Below are positions 10,101 to 20,600 of a stretch of 64,000 nt of DNA, piece by piece. The translations under genes and the position numbers were made by a program. The notes under the pieces are model-generated. The model did no database searches, was not told the origin of the DNA, and saw only the letters and a list, made by a program, of their open reading frames with translations. Origin of the DNA: Schistocephalus solidus (lineage: Eukaryota > Platyhelminthes > Cestoda > Diphyllobothriidea > Diphyllobothriidae); contig WEDG01002554.1 of NCBI GenBank assembly GCA_017591395.1, positions 62,001-126,000 on the forward strand, read 5' to 3'. Every line of letters starts with the position of its first letter. The first letter of the stretch is position 1.

Positions 10101-12565
10101 CTACCGAAAATCGTTTTTTTTAAAAGCTTTTAGGCACTTCTCTATTTTTTTGCACGTGTAAATTCCTGCTGTCCGGACCAAAATTCCCTGCACAAGGAAG
10201 TAATATGTGAAAATTTCCGGTTGAACGTTCGAAGACGTGTCTTGAAGGTTGTTCTCTAGCTTAACCCATTAATTTTTGGTAAAATTTAAAGTTTATTAGT
10301 GAGAAACTGGAATGCCTATATGCATGTTTGACTCACTGACAATCGAACCCTTCAAAGTTGTGTGATGCAACGACACAGAGTTGGCGAGACGCGTGTCTGG
10401 GCTTTTAATTAGTACCTAGGAATATGGTAACTCTAATTTCAATGGATGTTTCAAAGCTACAGTGCATGAGCTCACAATCTTAGTGGAAGTTTCCCAGTGC
10501 CATCATTCACTCGCATTTTTTGCTTAACCTGCGTCTCTCGGCGTTCTAGAGTTTACGCAAGATCCCACTCTGGCATCATTCCTATCTTTTTTAAACTTGT
10601 ATGTCTTTTATGAAAATCAATTATTGTTTTCTTTTTGGGTGCATGAAGTAATATATACTAGTCTTTCCTCCTCTGGCTCTTAGTAGAGGATGGCGCTTTT
10701 CACCAATCGCCAGTTCTCCTCTAGCTGCCTCCTCTCTACGCATTTCCGTAGTCGACCGGGACTTGGGCTTGGTTGGTCGTCCTCATTTTCCCCAGGTAGT
10801 TTATGTAGAAAGGCCTCTTAAGCAACCCCCTTTATATTAGGAACGCTTGAACAATTTGAAGAGGTGGAAAACTCATCTCGGCGGAGACTAATGGCCAGCG
10901 CTACACGGATTGTTTGCTCAAAAAGATGCCTTAAAAGCGTGGCTCATCACCTGCTAAGGTCCCAGCACTAGGGACCCGTTCTTTCTTTGTACCATCAATC
11001 TCCATTCCAACTTCCATGTCTTCCTATCTGCAGGTTCGTAGGTTTTCGCAGTGGTGGAAATGTTAATTTTCGTATTTGGGGCAGCTGTCAAAATCAATTA
11101 TCTACTAATTGACCACGATTAGCCTTTTCGAAATTGGTGTGAATCGCTATAGCAATTTTTTAGAGAGGAATTTGCATCTTATTAATTTCTCTTTTATGGA
11201 TCTTATCTTTTCTAATGAATCCCTCGTGTACTTGTCGCTGGTGAATGAATTCGAGATGTCTTTTTTGGTTTGCGAACCGTTAATGCAATTGTTCAGTGTA
11301 TTTTCAAGACATAACATTGGCAATCATGAAATTGCACGACGCGTTTAGCCGCGCCGCACGGATACTGAGCCCTGTTTCAAACTCCCTCCAGCAACATTTT
11401 CGCGCTGTGCAATAAACCGGTTATCTCTCCCATTCCAAAACCATATTTATCAACCGCTCACCTTTCCGAATCGTTCTTTATGTTGTGACACCGAAATTGA
11501 TTAGAAAAAAATATCCGTTTGGCCCACAAATGCCAAGTAGCATGTTGCGTAGAGATGAACCGTATATCCGTTAAATTTTTATTCCTCCCAAACGACACTG
11601 GCTATATGGGTGTAATTTCTCATTTTAATGGGCATACGACTGGGATATGCACGTCTATAATGAAGAGGAAACTTCCAAAGTCCAGCAAACGTCGATAGAA
11701 CGGCCAGATTTAGACTGTTTTCACACAATTGCAGACGTTTGGATAAACAGTTTTACGAGATCGCTATTATTAGTTTTATTATTATTATTAAATACCCTCC
11801 TCGTAATCCTTCGTCTGGGGCTGTGGGCCCATCTGGACCAGCCATAAGAAAGATATCATTGTTGCTCGACAATTAGTGCAAATTTCTACCCCACTGAGCA
11901 AATGAGAAAGAACGATCATTATGTCCTTATAGACCGTTACTCACCAATCTGCTCTCCGACGTTGCGTTACCGGTATGTGTTATTGCTTCCATTTACTAGT
12001 TTGCGAGAATCGCAATTTCTTAAATAAAATGCGCTCTAGTAGACTACTACAGGAGTATTAGCATGCCCAGGGGTCCCAAGTGAGGAAAAGGCCGCTGTCA
12101 TGATAACTCGCCTATGGAGGTTGAGAGTGCGGGCTAATACTTTATTCGCCTGTCACGTAAGAGCACGCGGTTAAAATTTCATTCCTCTCCACTTTCGTCT
12201 TGCAGATGCAGATCGAACTCCGCCGCAATTGCCAGCGTATACTTCTCAAAGACTCTTATGACAAATTCAGTTGTTTAACTGCGGCTCAAAGTCGAGGCAT
12301 TCGCGTCAGTCCCACGGGTGTGTCAGGGCGCCACTTCTGCCGAGTCTGCCGGCAACCACTGCTCACTGAAGGTGGCCTGACGAAAACGGCGGCGGTTAAC
12401 GCCGGCGACTCATCTACTTCCGAGGTTCGGGCCACAGGACTACATCAACCTGCTCTTATGGTCTTCCGGTGCTCGCATGGCTATCATCAGAAGTGTCTCT
12501 CCGGGTTTGGGAAGATGGTAGCGTGTCCGGTGTGTGTACAGGAGCGTCTCATTAAGGCCGCATAA
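971..12565 (+). CDS. VPS41: VPS41 (HOPS tethering subunit), C-terminal half, six exons
   Basis: VPS41 is the HOPS subunit that tethers late endosomes and vacuole/lysosome membranes before fusion. Exons join(971..1172, 2902..3173, 4272..4322, 7609..7848, 9576..10094, 12206..12565) give 1,644 nt, or 547 residues plus a TAA stop, with every splice phase matching. The order follows the family: a PYLP block, then clathrin-heavy-chain-repeat helices (EKGLELSVQLRNSSMFDLL, DKLLHFIRSTDAYPLNEAL, SGELWKQVVLFAADKPGFI), then a C-terminal RING-H2. Known VPS41 proteins are about 850 residues, so the N-terminal beta-propeller part is missing; exon 971 is internal because an in-frame stop lies directly before its AG acceptor. 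Oddities: a 51-nt micro-exon, a GC donor at 10095, and an acidic insertion of roughly 80-100 residues. Identity is from remembered family sequence and is strong. Confidence 0.93.
1945..2255. repeat. Two tRNA-SINE copies in opposite orientation
   Basis: 2007-2073 (GACAAGGGAGACTGGAATTG, CATCAGCCAACCATGCCC) is the reverse complement of 2180-2253 with about 80-85% apparent identity. tRNA-like heads lie between (about 2070-2170). This is a head-to-head SINE pair in a VPS41 intron. Confidence 0.55.
2290..2716 (-). mobile_element. Penelope-like element tail inside a long inverted repeat
   Basis: Arms 2290-2416 and 2590-2716 are about 127-bp near-perfect reverse complements, ending in G/C runs. The spacer read on the - strand encodes HARCKTNRELIEAWASDENS and VNRFIDLAPAYRALR, the tail that follows the GIY-YIG domain in PLE proteins (compare 16384-16692). 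Each arm carries CTGACGA, GAAA and AATAAA in order, a hammerhead-like layout. No RT remains. It lies in a VPS41 intron. Confidence 0.6.
2902..3173 (+). CDS. VPS41: VPS41 exon (helical repeat)
   Basis: Acceptor AG at 2900-2901, donor GTAAAT at 3174. Two leading bases complete the codon split from 1172; the exon ends in phase 0. Encodes the stretch with ALWNALIVLYEYSECPEKGL and DAQKTIGLLLDC, aligning with the family's LYTYDKNYGNALEIY and DSEKAVDMLL segments. Confidence 0.9.
4272..4322 (+). CDS. VPS41: VPS41 51-nt micro-exon
   Basis: Acceptor TTTCCGCTAG ending at 4271 and donor GTATGT at 4323. The 17 codons read VDFVVRELDTNPVLLYQ, exactly filling the family's VVEELEDRPELQHV gap between the flanking exons. 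Phase 0 on both sides. Too short for ordinary ORF finding. Confidence 0.88.
5272..5386 (-). repeat. Dispersed repeat B fragment, reverse
   Basis: AACCATTGTAGCCTGCACCT and CGCCAGTTGGCAGTCTTCCA match the reverse-orientation copies at 22220 and 36630-36720. It abuts a SINE tail. Confidence 0.45.
5450..5865. repeat. Inverted repeat flanking a SINE
   Basis: Arms 5450-5533 and 5782-5865 are reverse complements (landmarks GCTCGAGxGTGAGCCTCAAG and CGTTAGCGATCG on one side). A third copy of the left arm is at about 34213-34275, so the arms belong to the repeat unit. Confidence 0.55.
5540..5765 (-). repeat. tRNA-derived SINE
   Basis: The tRNA-like head reads on the - strand from about 5736: GTGGTTCAATGGTTAGAGCG (A-box region), an anticodon-like arm GGACTTCTGATC, and a B-box GGTTCGACACT. 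The unique body includes GGGTTGGGCATGACTGGCTG and GAGTCTCCCTTGTCTTTGCC. The same body recurs at 2007-2073, 2180-2253 and 34030-34400. SINEs are copied by LINE machinery. Confidence 0.65.
5890..6790. mobile_element. Foldback element with arms of about 330 bp
   Basis: 5890-6230 and 6430-6785 are imperfect reverse complements. Shared blocks include GAATTACTTAAGTA, ATTGATTATCGTAC, AAACATGCA and ATTCTTTCTT. No ORF. AT-rich. This fits a non-autonomous foldback or MITE-like element; the family is unknown to me. Confidence 0.55.
7150..7390 (+). repeat. Dispersed repeat B, 3' half
   Basis: GGTCGCGCCTTCCACC, GTCTTCTACCACTATCATTT and CTCGTCGAAACTGACGGTTT align with 21440-21655. Intronic in VPS41. Confidence 0.55.
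7609..7848 (+). CDS. VPS41: VPS41 exon (CHCR core)
   Basis: Acceptor TTCTCTAG ending at 7608, donor GTTTCC at 7849 (weak but canonical GT). Phase 0/0, 80 codons. Contains YLDAVYIRYPRLAQQH, NLYATYARDKLLHFIR and LNYVSETVYLLTRVG, the best-conserved block of the VPS41 clathrin-like repeat. Confidence 0.93.
8620..8840 (+). repeat. Degenerate TAACCC-like tract in a VPS41 intron
   Basis: CCCTAAACCCAAGCC, TTAACCCTAACC and ATAACCCTAATCCC among mutated units over 220 bp. Same class as the tract at 61858. Confidence 0.55.
9000..9575. other. VPS41 intron, nothing recognised
   Basis: 3' part of the intron 7849-9575. Unique-looking sequence; the ORF at 9198-9389 (- strand) has no family pattern. Confidence 0.5.
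9576..10094 (+). CDS. VPS41: VPS41 exon with acidic insertion; GC donor
   Basis: Acceptor TTTTCTCCAG ending at 9575, phase 0, 173 codons. After KAIAYCLEED comes a hydrophilic, Ser/Glu-rich insertion (for example EEEEKSEDTKLATEG), then the conserved SGELWKQVVLFAADKPGFI and TEIPNLKQSLVTLLHNTQ. The only alignment-compatible end is CAG|GCTAGT, a GC-AG intron. The ORF read-through beyond 10094 is intron. Confidence 0.9.
10095..12205 (+). other. VPS41 GC-AG intron
   Basis: 2,111-bp intron beginning GCTAGT and ending TTGCAG. Contains short TTA repeats at about 11767-11795 and no recognisable element. Confidence 0.75.
12206..12565 (+). CDS. VPS41: VPS41 terminal exon with RING-H2 finger
   Basis: Acceptor CGTCTTGCAG ending at 12205, TAA at 12563-12565. 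Begins MQIELRRNCQRILLKDSYDK, matching the family's NLQILLREGCKKILVADS. The RING-H2 ligands are visible in order: CRVC, a loop expanded to about 40 residues, CSHGYHQKC, then CPVC. This fits the VPS41 C-terminal C3H2C3 zinc finger. Confidence 0.93.
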   Translation: MQIELRRNCQRILLKDSYDKFSCLTAAQSRGIRVSPTGVSGRHFCRVCRQPLLTEGGLTKTAAVNAGDSSTSEVRATGLHQPALMVFRCSHGYHQKCLSGFGKMVACPVCVQERLIKAA

Positions 12566-12769
12566 TGTGGCCAAATATGGTCCCTGCTCAGCGCGTTATT
12601 TCATTGAGTTTATACTTTTTATCTACTTTAACTCGAATTCATGCATACTTAATCCCTCTGAATTGATTGTCTATCACATCTCGACTCTGATACTGCAAAT
12701 CTTCATTTTCTTACCTTGATCTGGTATATTTTTTTCCAGCTGATATTTAGTGCCGCCTTTTTGTTTACC

Positions 12770-12775
12770 AATAAA
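12770..12775 (+). terminator. Putative poly(A) signal of VPS41
   Basis: AATAAA 205 nt after the VPS41 stop, the first canonical hexamer downstream in the sense orientation. Inferred from position only. Confidence 0.5.
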
Positions 12776-12879
12776 CTGCAAATGCCCACACGTTTTTATA
12801 GTCAGTGAACACTTCCTATAGTCGCATAACTACAATTACGTCTTCCTTGACACACCTATGTATAGTCGACTTGCTGTCT

Positions 12880-13865
12880 CGTTAAATGTTAAACTAAATT
12901 CTGAAATGTGTTTTCGGGTAGAAAAGATTACTTAAGCTGGGTTTTGTTATTAATTTACGAACAGCAAAATACACAGATATTTCAGACACGTAAGTATGCC
13001 CGCTTTTGGGTTGAGCTGCATTTTGGTCACCTGCAAAACCTTCACTTTTTGAAAGTGACTATTCAATTGGTATGAGATTTTTCATTGATTGTCGATGTTT
13101 TTATAAATTTACTATATTTTTTTGGAAAAAATCACCAAAATATCCTGTCTTGTCTTCATTTGGAAGCAAATTACGTTTTCTTCAAACTTTTTACTTAAAG
13201 AATGGTAGTTTTCGGTTTTAAACCAGTTTTTAATTACGAGATTTTTAGAACCGTTAAAGTTCCATTGATAAGGAATCGTATATGTTCATTTATAAATGCC
13301 GTTCGTAAGGTATACAAGATGGTCAACATCTACTGCACAATGTAATAAATCCTTTATGACATCTTAATTGCATATAGAAATTATGATTTTTACGTGGAAA
13401 ATCAAACTGGTTGTATTTTGGAAACCCGGAATACAAATATAATAGCAGGTTGAGTTCAAAATTATTCGTAAATTGAAAAAATATTTTCTTTAAACCACAA
13501 GATACCTTTTCGTTAAGCATTAAATTTCAAAGAGATGCACTTTTTACGAAATAAGTGCAAAAGCGATGCGAGCTTGCCTCTAAATATCATTGAATCTGCG
13601 AGAGCATCAAAAATTAACGGAAAAATTCACACTATTTTAAATATTTTATTTTGCAAAGTGTACTTTTTGCATGCAGTTGAAAAAGAATCTCGTTAAAAAA
13701 CTAGCACCCTGACATGACTGACATATCTTTGGATTATGTTGTACGATAATTAATAGTACAAACTCATTTGTGTGTTTTTTTTCTAATCGAAAACAAATCT
13801 CGTAGTTTCGCTAAACATTTCAAACGATAGTGTATCTACTGTAAATGCCGGTCTGGTTGTAATGC
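12880..13865. mobile_element. Second, more eroded foldback element
   Basis: Left arm about 12880-13160 (GATTACTTAAGC, then a TTGTTATTAATTTACGA-like block). Right arm about 13640-13865 (CACCCTGACATGACTGACAT, GTTGTACGATAATTAATAGT), homologous to 6655-6800. It begins just past the VPS41 poly(A) signal. Confidence 0.5.
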
Positions 13866-13869
13866 GCCT

Positions 13870-14935
13870 TTTTTTATTAATGATTGCCTTGCAGAAAGTC
13901 AATCAACAGTGATTCTCCTCATTATCGCCTTAAATTGCTAGTTTTAGGGGCCATTCTCGGAGGCTGTTCCGAGAGTAGAGAATGTGTTCTCCTTATCACC
14001 TTTAAGACGCAGTGGGAATAACTTGTGCATCCTTTTCTCAGGTCCATTCTTATAATTAGAGAGTAAAGCGACAAAATACTCAGACCGCAAGGTCGATTCG
14101 TCTTATAGCTATCGGCTACACCAACTTGCTGAAAATTAACCAGTAGTGCAAGCCGCTTTACACTTGAGTTTTCTTATGGGTGCCCCGGTCACTGTGTGAC
14201 CACAGCGCATACCCGTTTCTAGATTGGTGACAACATTTGCACTTCTCGATTACCTCGTGGGCATTTCTCTTCCGAGAATGTAAGCAGTTTGTGTGACTTC
14301 TGGACCTTGAGTTCCGTTCGGGGGGAGGCGCACTCGGGACGTCCTTTTATTCCGTTCTCGCATTCCTACTAGTTCTGTTTACATGCTTGCTTTCGCTACA
14401 ACTGGCCCGTTCTTTAATCGCATACCCCTGGTGTTGCAATGAACCAGCATTTTGACGTGTTATGCCCACCCACAGTCATAATGATCTCGTCGGGTGAGAG
14501 CTCTGGATGTACATATGTATGGGATGTATGGGAAATACACACTGGAGACGTGACAAGTCTCTCCAAGAGTTGTTATGCACTTGGGGCCACATTTTAGGTT
14601 ACCTTTTAAGGTCTAGTAAAACGTACGACAAGGAAGAAAAATGAAATACGATAATAAAAAATAATGCCTGTACTTCTCTGCGTTGGCTAGTTTACGCGAC
14701 GTTACTGGCGATGGCAACGGTCTGTGCGGGAACTGAAGAGTAGGGCCGGTCGAAATGGCAGTGGACCCTAAGGTGTCCAACTAGTTTGACCCGTGCTCTA
14801 AATGTCAGTTGACAATTCGGGTATGTTGGTTAGGGTTAGAAGTTTACAGGATTGGTTCGAAGTATTTGAGATTTGTGTGCCTGCTTAGTAGAGTTAGACC
14901 TCAGTTCTGACAGCGTTTCCTCACACCTGCCTATT
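13870..14935. other. Intergenic, nothing recognised
   Basis: Between the foldback element and LINE scraps, past the end of VPS41. No ORF or repeat match within the window was seen. Confidence 0.5.
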
Positions 14936-14939
14936 ATGG

Positions 14940-15062
14940 GCAACGTCTTCCTATTTTAAAGGATAGTTCGGATTGTGTTTGAGATAGATCTTCAGGTTGT
15001 GCTTGTAACGATGCTTTCGTCCACCTTGTCGGCGAGTTCCCGTAACGAAACTAGCGTAGGAT
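14940..15062 (-). mobile_element. LINE C-terminal scrap
   Basis: TGTRRQGGRKHRYKHNLKIY on the - strand matches the GSRRQGGQ..RYKDTLK segment after the RT of the zinc-finger LINE. Upstream frame is unrelated. Confidence 0.45.
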
Positions 15063-15819
15063 AGTAGCTTAGTCGAGGACTTGACATCCGTCTCATATGC
15101 GTAAACGGTAAAAATGACGTCGTATTCCCCCACGGACGTCATCAATTGTAACAAAATAAATTTCGACAAACCAGCAGATAAGCTATCGATGTGGGTTAAC
15201 TCGAGGATATTGCTCGCCACTAACAAAACAATATACGATCCTAACAAACCGGAAATTTCACTCTTTAACTTGGGGTGGAGCAACCGTACTAGGGCCATTA
15301 TGGCAGATCACGGACCAATGAACTGAGAACTGGACGAGGTTGCTTTTTGACAGCACATGATGGATAAAAAAGCAAATCTGACACCATGGTGACAAATAGA
15401 GGGAATCAGAGCTTCATCGTCGAGGCAACCCTCTTCAACCGCAAGGCGGCCCCAATGCTGATGTATGGATTGGCCAGGCATCGGCAGTAACTATGAGGCC
15501 AATAAGAGACTTTGCACCGCAATGGTCTGTGATAACTGGTTTGAGAGAGAATCCGAAAGGTCAGGCCAATAAACGCCATGTTACAGCGATCACATCTTTT
15601 TCGGAACAAATGATACTACTCAAATCGTATTCGTCTTTTCATCCACAGCAATCGGAAACTCGATATGCACAGGACTGTATTCCCAACAATACCCTAGGGC
15701 GCGGTGACCTGCAAAATCTATGAAAATCAAACGAGAGACTTAAACTATGTCTATTTAAGCTCTCTCGAATGGAAGTAAAAGTTCAAAAGGCATTTGTGGA
15801 TCCTGGACGCCCTGGTACT

Positions 15820-16140
15820 CGAGTCACCTTTCATTTTGGGCATCTATAAGGTGTTGGGCCAGATCCTAATTCGATGAATCGGCCACATCATGAGAATTCC
15901 AACGGGATTCTAGCTGAAACGAGTCTTACATTAGGACGACGCTATTAAGGAACATTTTGAGCCCTTCTGAAATACCTCCAAATCAACTCAAATACCCGTT
16001 TAATGTTTGAATAGGATCGGTGTGGCAAACAGCCGTCAAAACTGGAAAGCCATCTTAGAGGCCAAGGCGAAACGGTGGTTATTAAAGGCTGAACATCGTA
16101 GACAGAGTTTAAAAACGTCTTCCTCCTCACCATGTGCCAG
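15820..16140 (+). mobile_element. Eroded LINE C-terminal region
   Basis: Scattered similarity in shifting + frames (IGHIMRIPTGF, NRQNWKAILEAKAKRWLLKA) to the RWxGHxxRM...NRxxWR tail of LINE RT proteins. It abuts the PLE tail at 16200. Weak. Confidence 0.3.
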
Positions 16141-16199
16141 CTGACTCACCGCAATATAAAAAAAGAACATTTAGCACCATCAGAAGACGAAGAAGCAAC

Positions 16200-17560
16200 C
16201 ATTAGAACATCGCATTTATTGGCCTGACGTTTCAGAATTTCGCTCGAACCTATCCTCAGAGACATTTGCAGATAAGAGTGATGAGGGCGTTAGGAGTGCA
16301 GTTACCATGCCGCCACGTGTCTAGTCCAATTAGCAGATCCCTCATTAACTGCTGGTATTTGTACATGACGCGATGATTGCTCGTTAGTCCGCGTCCGAGT
16401 CGTTAATTTTCGAAATTGCATCACCGTTTTCGATTCTCGTAATGACTCGGCGATATGGCACGCCCTTACTGAAGCCTTTGGTCGTCTGCGTTTTCTCCGC
16501 GTGGCTATTTACTCTGTCTAGGCAAAGACTCAATACAGAATATGGAGTCGCGAAGTCATTGCGTTTATTTATAGGTTGTGGGCCATAGAACCAAGACTCA
16601 AGCACTTCAAAGCTTTTGCACTTGTCAATCCTTCCCAGAATTTTAGCCTCGTCAAACTGAGCGCTGTTGCCAGGCCCCGCCGCATTAGCCACGACCTAAG
16701 ATTACGCGTCATTCTTCCTCACTGCTGCTGTGTGTTCGGTCATCTGCGTAGGGAATAGTCTTCCATTTTCTCCGACGTAGTTGCGTTGTCCGAAACTGCA
16801 TCAGCTTCGCTAAACGACTGCAAGCGTTGCCTGCCGTGGCAGCGGGTCTTTCGGCCTCATTATTTGGCGCCTGATAGTTGCTTCTGGGCGATGGGCAACT
16901 CCGACTACCAGTGGCGTCAGAAGGCGGCTAAGGGCTTCCGAGAAGATCTTCACGTATGTTAGTGCTGGTGCAGTTGGGTCTCTCGCCTTGGTTGTGCATG
17001 CGACTGTCGCCAAAGTTGCGTGGGCAGCCGTCTACTTTTAGCACCCGTCTTCTGGTTCGCTGCAGTGGATCACAGCACATCGATATAGCGCCCTTACGCA
17101 ACTGCGTTTGTGAACGATTGGGTGGTTGCTGTTGAAGCTCAGTACTTGTGCCTTATGTGTCGCTTTTCTGAATACTTTAGTTTTTAGGCCATCGCAATCT
17201 TTGCGGCACCCGAGGACATCAAGGAAGGCTAGCTGGTGATTTTCTCGTGCATCGTAACTTGGATCTCCCAGGAAACGCCGTTAAGGTGTTCTTTGGATGC
17301 CAGCATCTGATCCCATTCGAGGATGACAGAGATGTTGTCCACATACCAGGCCCAGAATTTTGGTCTGTTGTGTCAGGAGACCAGTGATTCCAGGCTTTGC
17401 AGGACCTCCTCAGCTAAGAATCCTGGGATCCGAGAACCCAATGGCGTGCCTTTAACCTGCTCTTAGATTGTTCGTCCAACGTGAAGTACGTTTGATGCAG
17501 AGCTTCAGGAGCTGGATGGTTTGGGCGTGTCCGTGGCTATTCTCAGTTATGGTAGGAGAG
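16200..17560 (-). mobile_element. Penelope-like retroelement (RT + GIY-YIG), degenerate
   Basis: PLEs are retroelements with a telomerase-like RT and a GIY-YIG endonuclease. Read on the - strand: RT motif B as GTPLGSRIPGFLAEEVLQSL (about 17440), the catalytic box as WYVDNISVIL (17348 downward; YVDN instead of YxDD), a connector with GVAHRPEATIRR (about 16880), a GIY-YIG piece NYVGENGR (about 16775), and the C-terminal VLESWFYGPQPINKRND. Several stops and frameshifts make it non-functional. The 3' tail has CTGAGGA, GAAACGTC and AATAAA. The 5' part may reach about 18320, but I cannot prove it. Confidence 0.82.
16213..16260 (-). ncRNA. Hammerhead-like ribozyme boxes in the PLE tail
   Basis: On the - strand CTGAGGA (16259-16253, matching the CUGANGA core box) is followed by a short potential stem II, GAAACGTC (16233-16226), then AATAAA (16220-16215). 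PLEs are known to carry hammerhead ribozymes with a minimal stem III. Stem pairing was judged by eye only. Confidence 0.4.
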
Positions 17561-17599
17561 ACGTGTGCAGCATACGACAGAGATATTGCGCGTGAAACC

Positions 17600-18690
17600 G
17601 ATACAATTAATTATATTTTCTGCATTATAACCCTAACTCGTCTTAACCTACCACTTCGCAGAAATATTCGTGGTTTAAAAGCTTATTGGCAGGGGCGTCG
17701 ACCTCTCCCTTCGTCGAAATGAGGAGTAACTTTAACTGGTTATGTAGTGCCCATGTTAGGGTATCTTTCGTCTCCGTGACCTTCGTGTCCATGTGTGGAC
17801 TTGTTAGGCAGAGTGCACCTCACATCAGCCCCTGCCTCACCCCCAGTCAGTCTGAGTTAGCTAGGCCACCGGCCAAGGGCGAGGTAAAATAGATTTACAT
17901 CGATAGAATTCAGATTCGATGCATAGTCTCTCACTATAACAAAACAAATAGATTTTGAAATTATGACTACGCATTACCAGTCGTAGGGTGCATTAGGCGG
18001 TAGCCACTCATCGTCGAAGACGACGCCATAATGACCATCTGACAATGGGGTTTTAGGGCTATCTGCTTCATGTTAGATCCGAGACTCTCTTAGTGGAGCC
18101 TGGTAGTTGAGGAGTTAAATACTAGGTCACATGTGGCACGCGTATTAAGTTCTTCGAACTTTCTAGCCACCGCGTTCACGCTACGCTGCTGTCGGTCGGA
18201 CCTAGAGATACTGTGGTTGTCTGCTCTTGTGGTCACCAGCGCGACCGCTTGAGGAAATCGTCTTCGGTTTGCATAAAACCCCTTGTAATTAGAATGTCCG
18301 CACCGTACGTATCTCAATCCCCAACGTGTGGCCTGTTTGACTACAGGCGACGGTATACTCTACGCTGCTTGGTAGTGGGCGGACATGACTGGGGCACACG
18401 CACGCATCTTGCTGTTAGCTTGTTAGGATAATTCTTACTATTTGCTTCTTACCTACTTGTAATCTACTGGCAACGGTAAGGATTGCCCTGCTTGTTTCGC
18501 CGTCCTGACTTTTTATTTGGGAAACTCTTCAAAACGCACTTTGACAGTTGAAGACCTCTTACGAACATCTGCTTCCCTCATTCCAAATGGTTAAAATAGT
18601 CAGGTCAATACAATGGACAATTTTCCATCTGAATTGAAACGCATTTATGCTCCTGATTCTGCCTCTGTCTCGACTGCCAAACTCACTTTG
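17600..18690. other. Intergenic, possible PLE 5' debris
   Basis: A - strand ORF at 18090-18317 lies upstream of the PLE in the same sense but shows no definite motif. Otherwise nothing recognised. Confidence 0.35.
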
Positions 18691-18699
18691 ATAGCACTT

Positions 18700-20600
18700 G
18701 CCGTCTACTAAGGATGCACACGTTCGTCAAGCTCTCACTTGTCACACCTCCAATTTCCCCAGTTGCACCTCTGTTCCCTCTCTTGGACTTTAAATGTACG
18801 TTAGGCCTACTTTCTTCCGATCTTTTCGGGCACCTGTGGGACTATACAGTACCCTGCCCCTTCGAAGGTCGCAGTCATTCATGGATTCCCTCACCCCTCC
18901 CCTTCAAACCGCCAAGTGCAGGGGTTTCTGTGCATGATGAATGTTTCCATCGGTTCCTCCTGAACTGATTTGACATCATTCTGGCGTTCACGAACCACCT
19001 TTCGGGTGCAAAAGTTTCACTTGAGCACCTTGTAGATATCCTTACTGTTTTTTTAATAATTTGAAGATTGACTTGGCCGACGCCATCCTTCGAACCCAGT
19101 CTGCATCTGATCCACCTTTATCTCTCATGGTTAGTGCCTTCAAGGTCACTGTTGGTGTGGCTCTCCAACAGATCACCAGTTAAATCCCGTCTGTAGCTTT
19201 GTCTCCCGTATGCTATAAGCTACTGAATCGTACTGTCGCACGTTTGAGCGCAATCTCCTGGCTATCTACTCTCTGGTGAAACAAATTTCCACGAGGGTAG
19301 GAATTTCCGCATATGCACGACCCATTAGCCTCTCTCTACTCTAACTCCACCCTGGAGAGATCTGATAACTGGTCTTTATCTCCCAGTTCACCCCTTATAT
19401 CCGCCATTTCAACGAGACATGGAATGAGATGATTGACATGCTGTCCAGCCACTTCATTTTTCACTTGAACTGTTTCCCGAGTTTGACCTCCTTGCCATGG
19501 CAAATTCGCAACGACGAATCGGTAGCCCGATGAAGATGTAGTGTGTGATTTCCAGCTAGTGGGCATTCTCTTGACCTAAGGTGCCGGCACAAGTTCCGCA
19601 GCAACTCAGTCCAAAATTATCCCCGATGCATGGCAATTTTTCAAACTTAGAGCGGACTCCCCTCATTCTGGGATCAAAATATCAGCGCAGCAACCTGCAT
19701 AAAGGTTTATCTGCCCTAGCACGCGCGTGTCTTTAGTTATCAATGGAACAAGGTTCGGTGTTAACCTTCCCTAGCCACAATGCATATTGCGGTCACGTTC
19801 GTCTGGATATCCACTTACCCCCATACAGTGACCACACAACTTATTTGCGTCGATCGATACACTGAAACCACTGCCTCGCCAAATGCGGTAGTCGGTAGCA
19901 TCGTCACGACTTTCGTCAGTCGCTGGTTTGCTAGTTTTGATGCGCCAACTATGGTTACGACGGTCGGAAGCGCACATGTCCAAACCTCACTCCTTTAAAC
20001 CCTGCCCACAGATTCCGGCAAAAACAAACCACTCAGTCGCCCATAGTATGGTCGAGCATCTCCATCGTCACCTCGAGGCTTCACTGCATGCGGCAGATAA
20101 CACAGCGAACTGAACAAACCACGCCATTTTGACACTTCCGAACGCTTAGCGGTAGTGCATTCTAACTTACACTGCAGCACAGTCAAATTTATGTGCGGCC
20201 CTACCATCCGACTGCAGGGTTCAACGATCAGTCTAACCTCTCGAGGGGCTAACGACGATACTCGCGGCGTCGTACACCGCCTTAGACAGTTCCTGCGTAC
20301 ACTGCGTGCTGCGCTATCTCGAAATTCACCGACAGAGTTTTACGTGCAAAAAGGTCTGACTGACGAATGTCCGTTGTGACCGTTAGCCCAAAGCACTGCA
20401 ATAAATCTGCAGAGGAGCCTTCCAAGCAGTCTTCCAAGACCTGACAGAGTCTTGACATTGACGAAGAACTGACCAACGTTGGCCGGGTTAGGGCAGCTGT
20501 TCCAGAGAAGCCGGCGGACCAGCTCCACGCTGATCTCCGGCTTTCTGCTCCTACAACCTCCCAGACCCCATTCGTCCAGCATTTCTGCTCCTGACGGCTT
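18700..20600 (+). mobile_element. Ty3/gypsy-type LTR retrotransposon pol remnant
   Basis: Ordered pol pieces in shifting + frames: end of RT/connection (about 18900-19040, NHLSGAKVSLEHL), RNase H (about 19070-19420, ASDPPLSLMVSAFKVTVGVA and IRHFNETWNEMIDMLS), integrase core (19785-20000, LICVDRYTETTASPNAVVGS), and integrase C-terminal region (20215-20380, GVVHRLRQFLRTLRA). Many stops and frameshifts. No gag, protease or matched LTRs were recognised. Confidence 0.75.
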
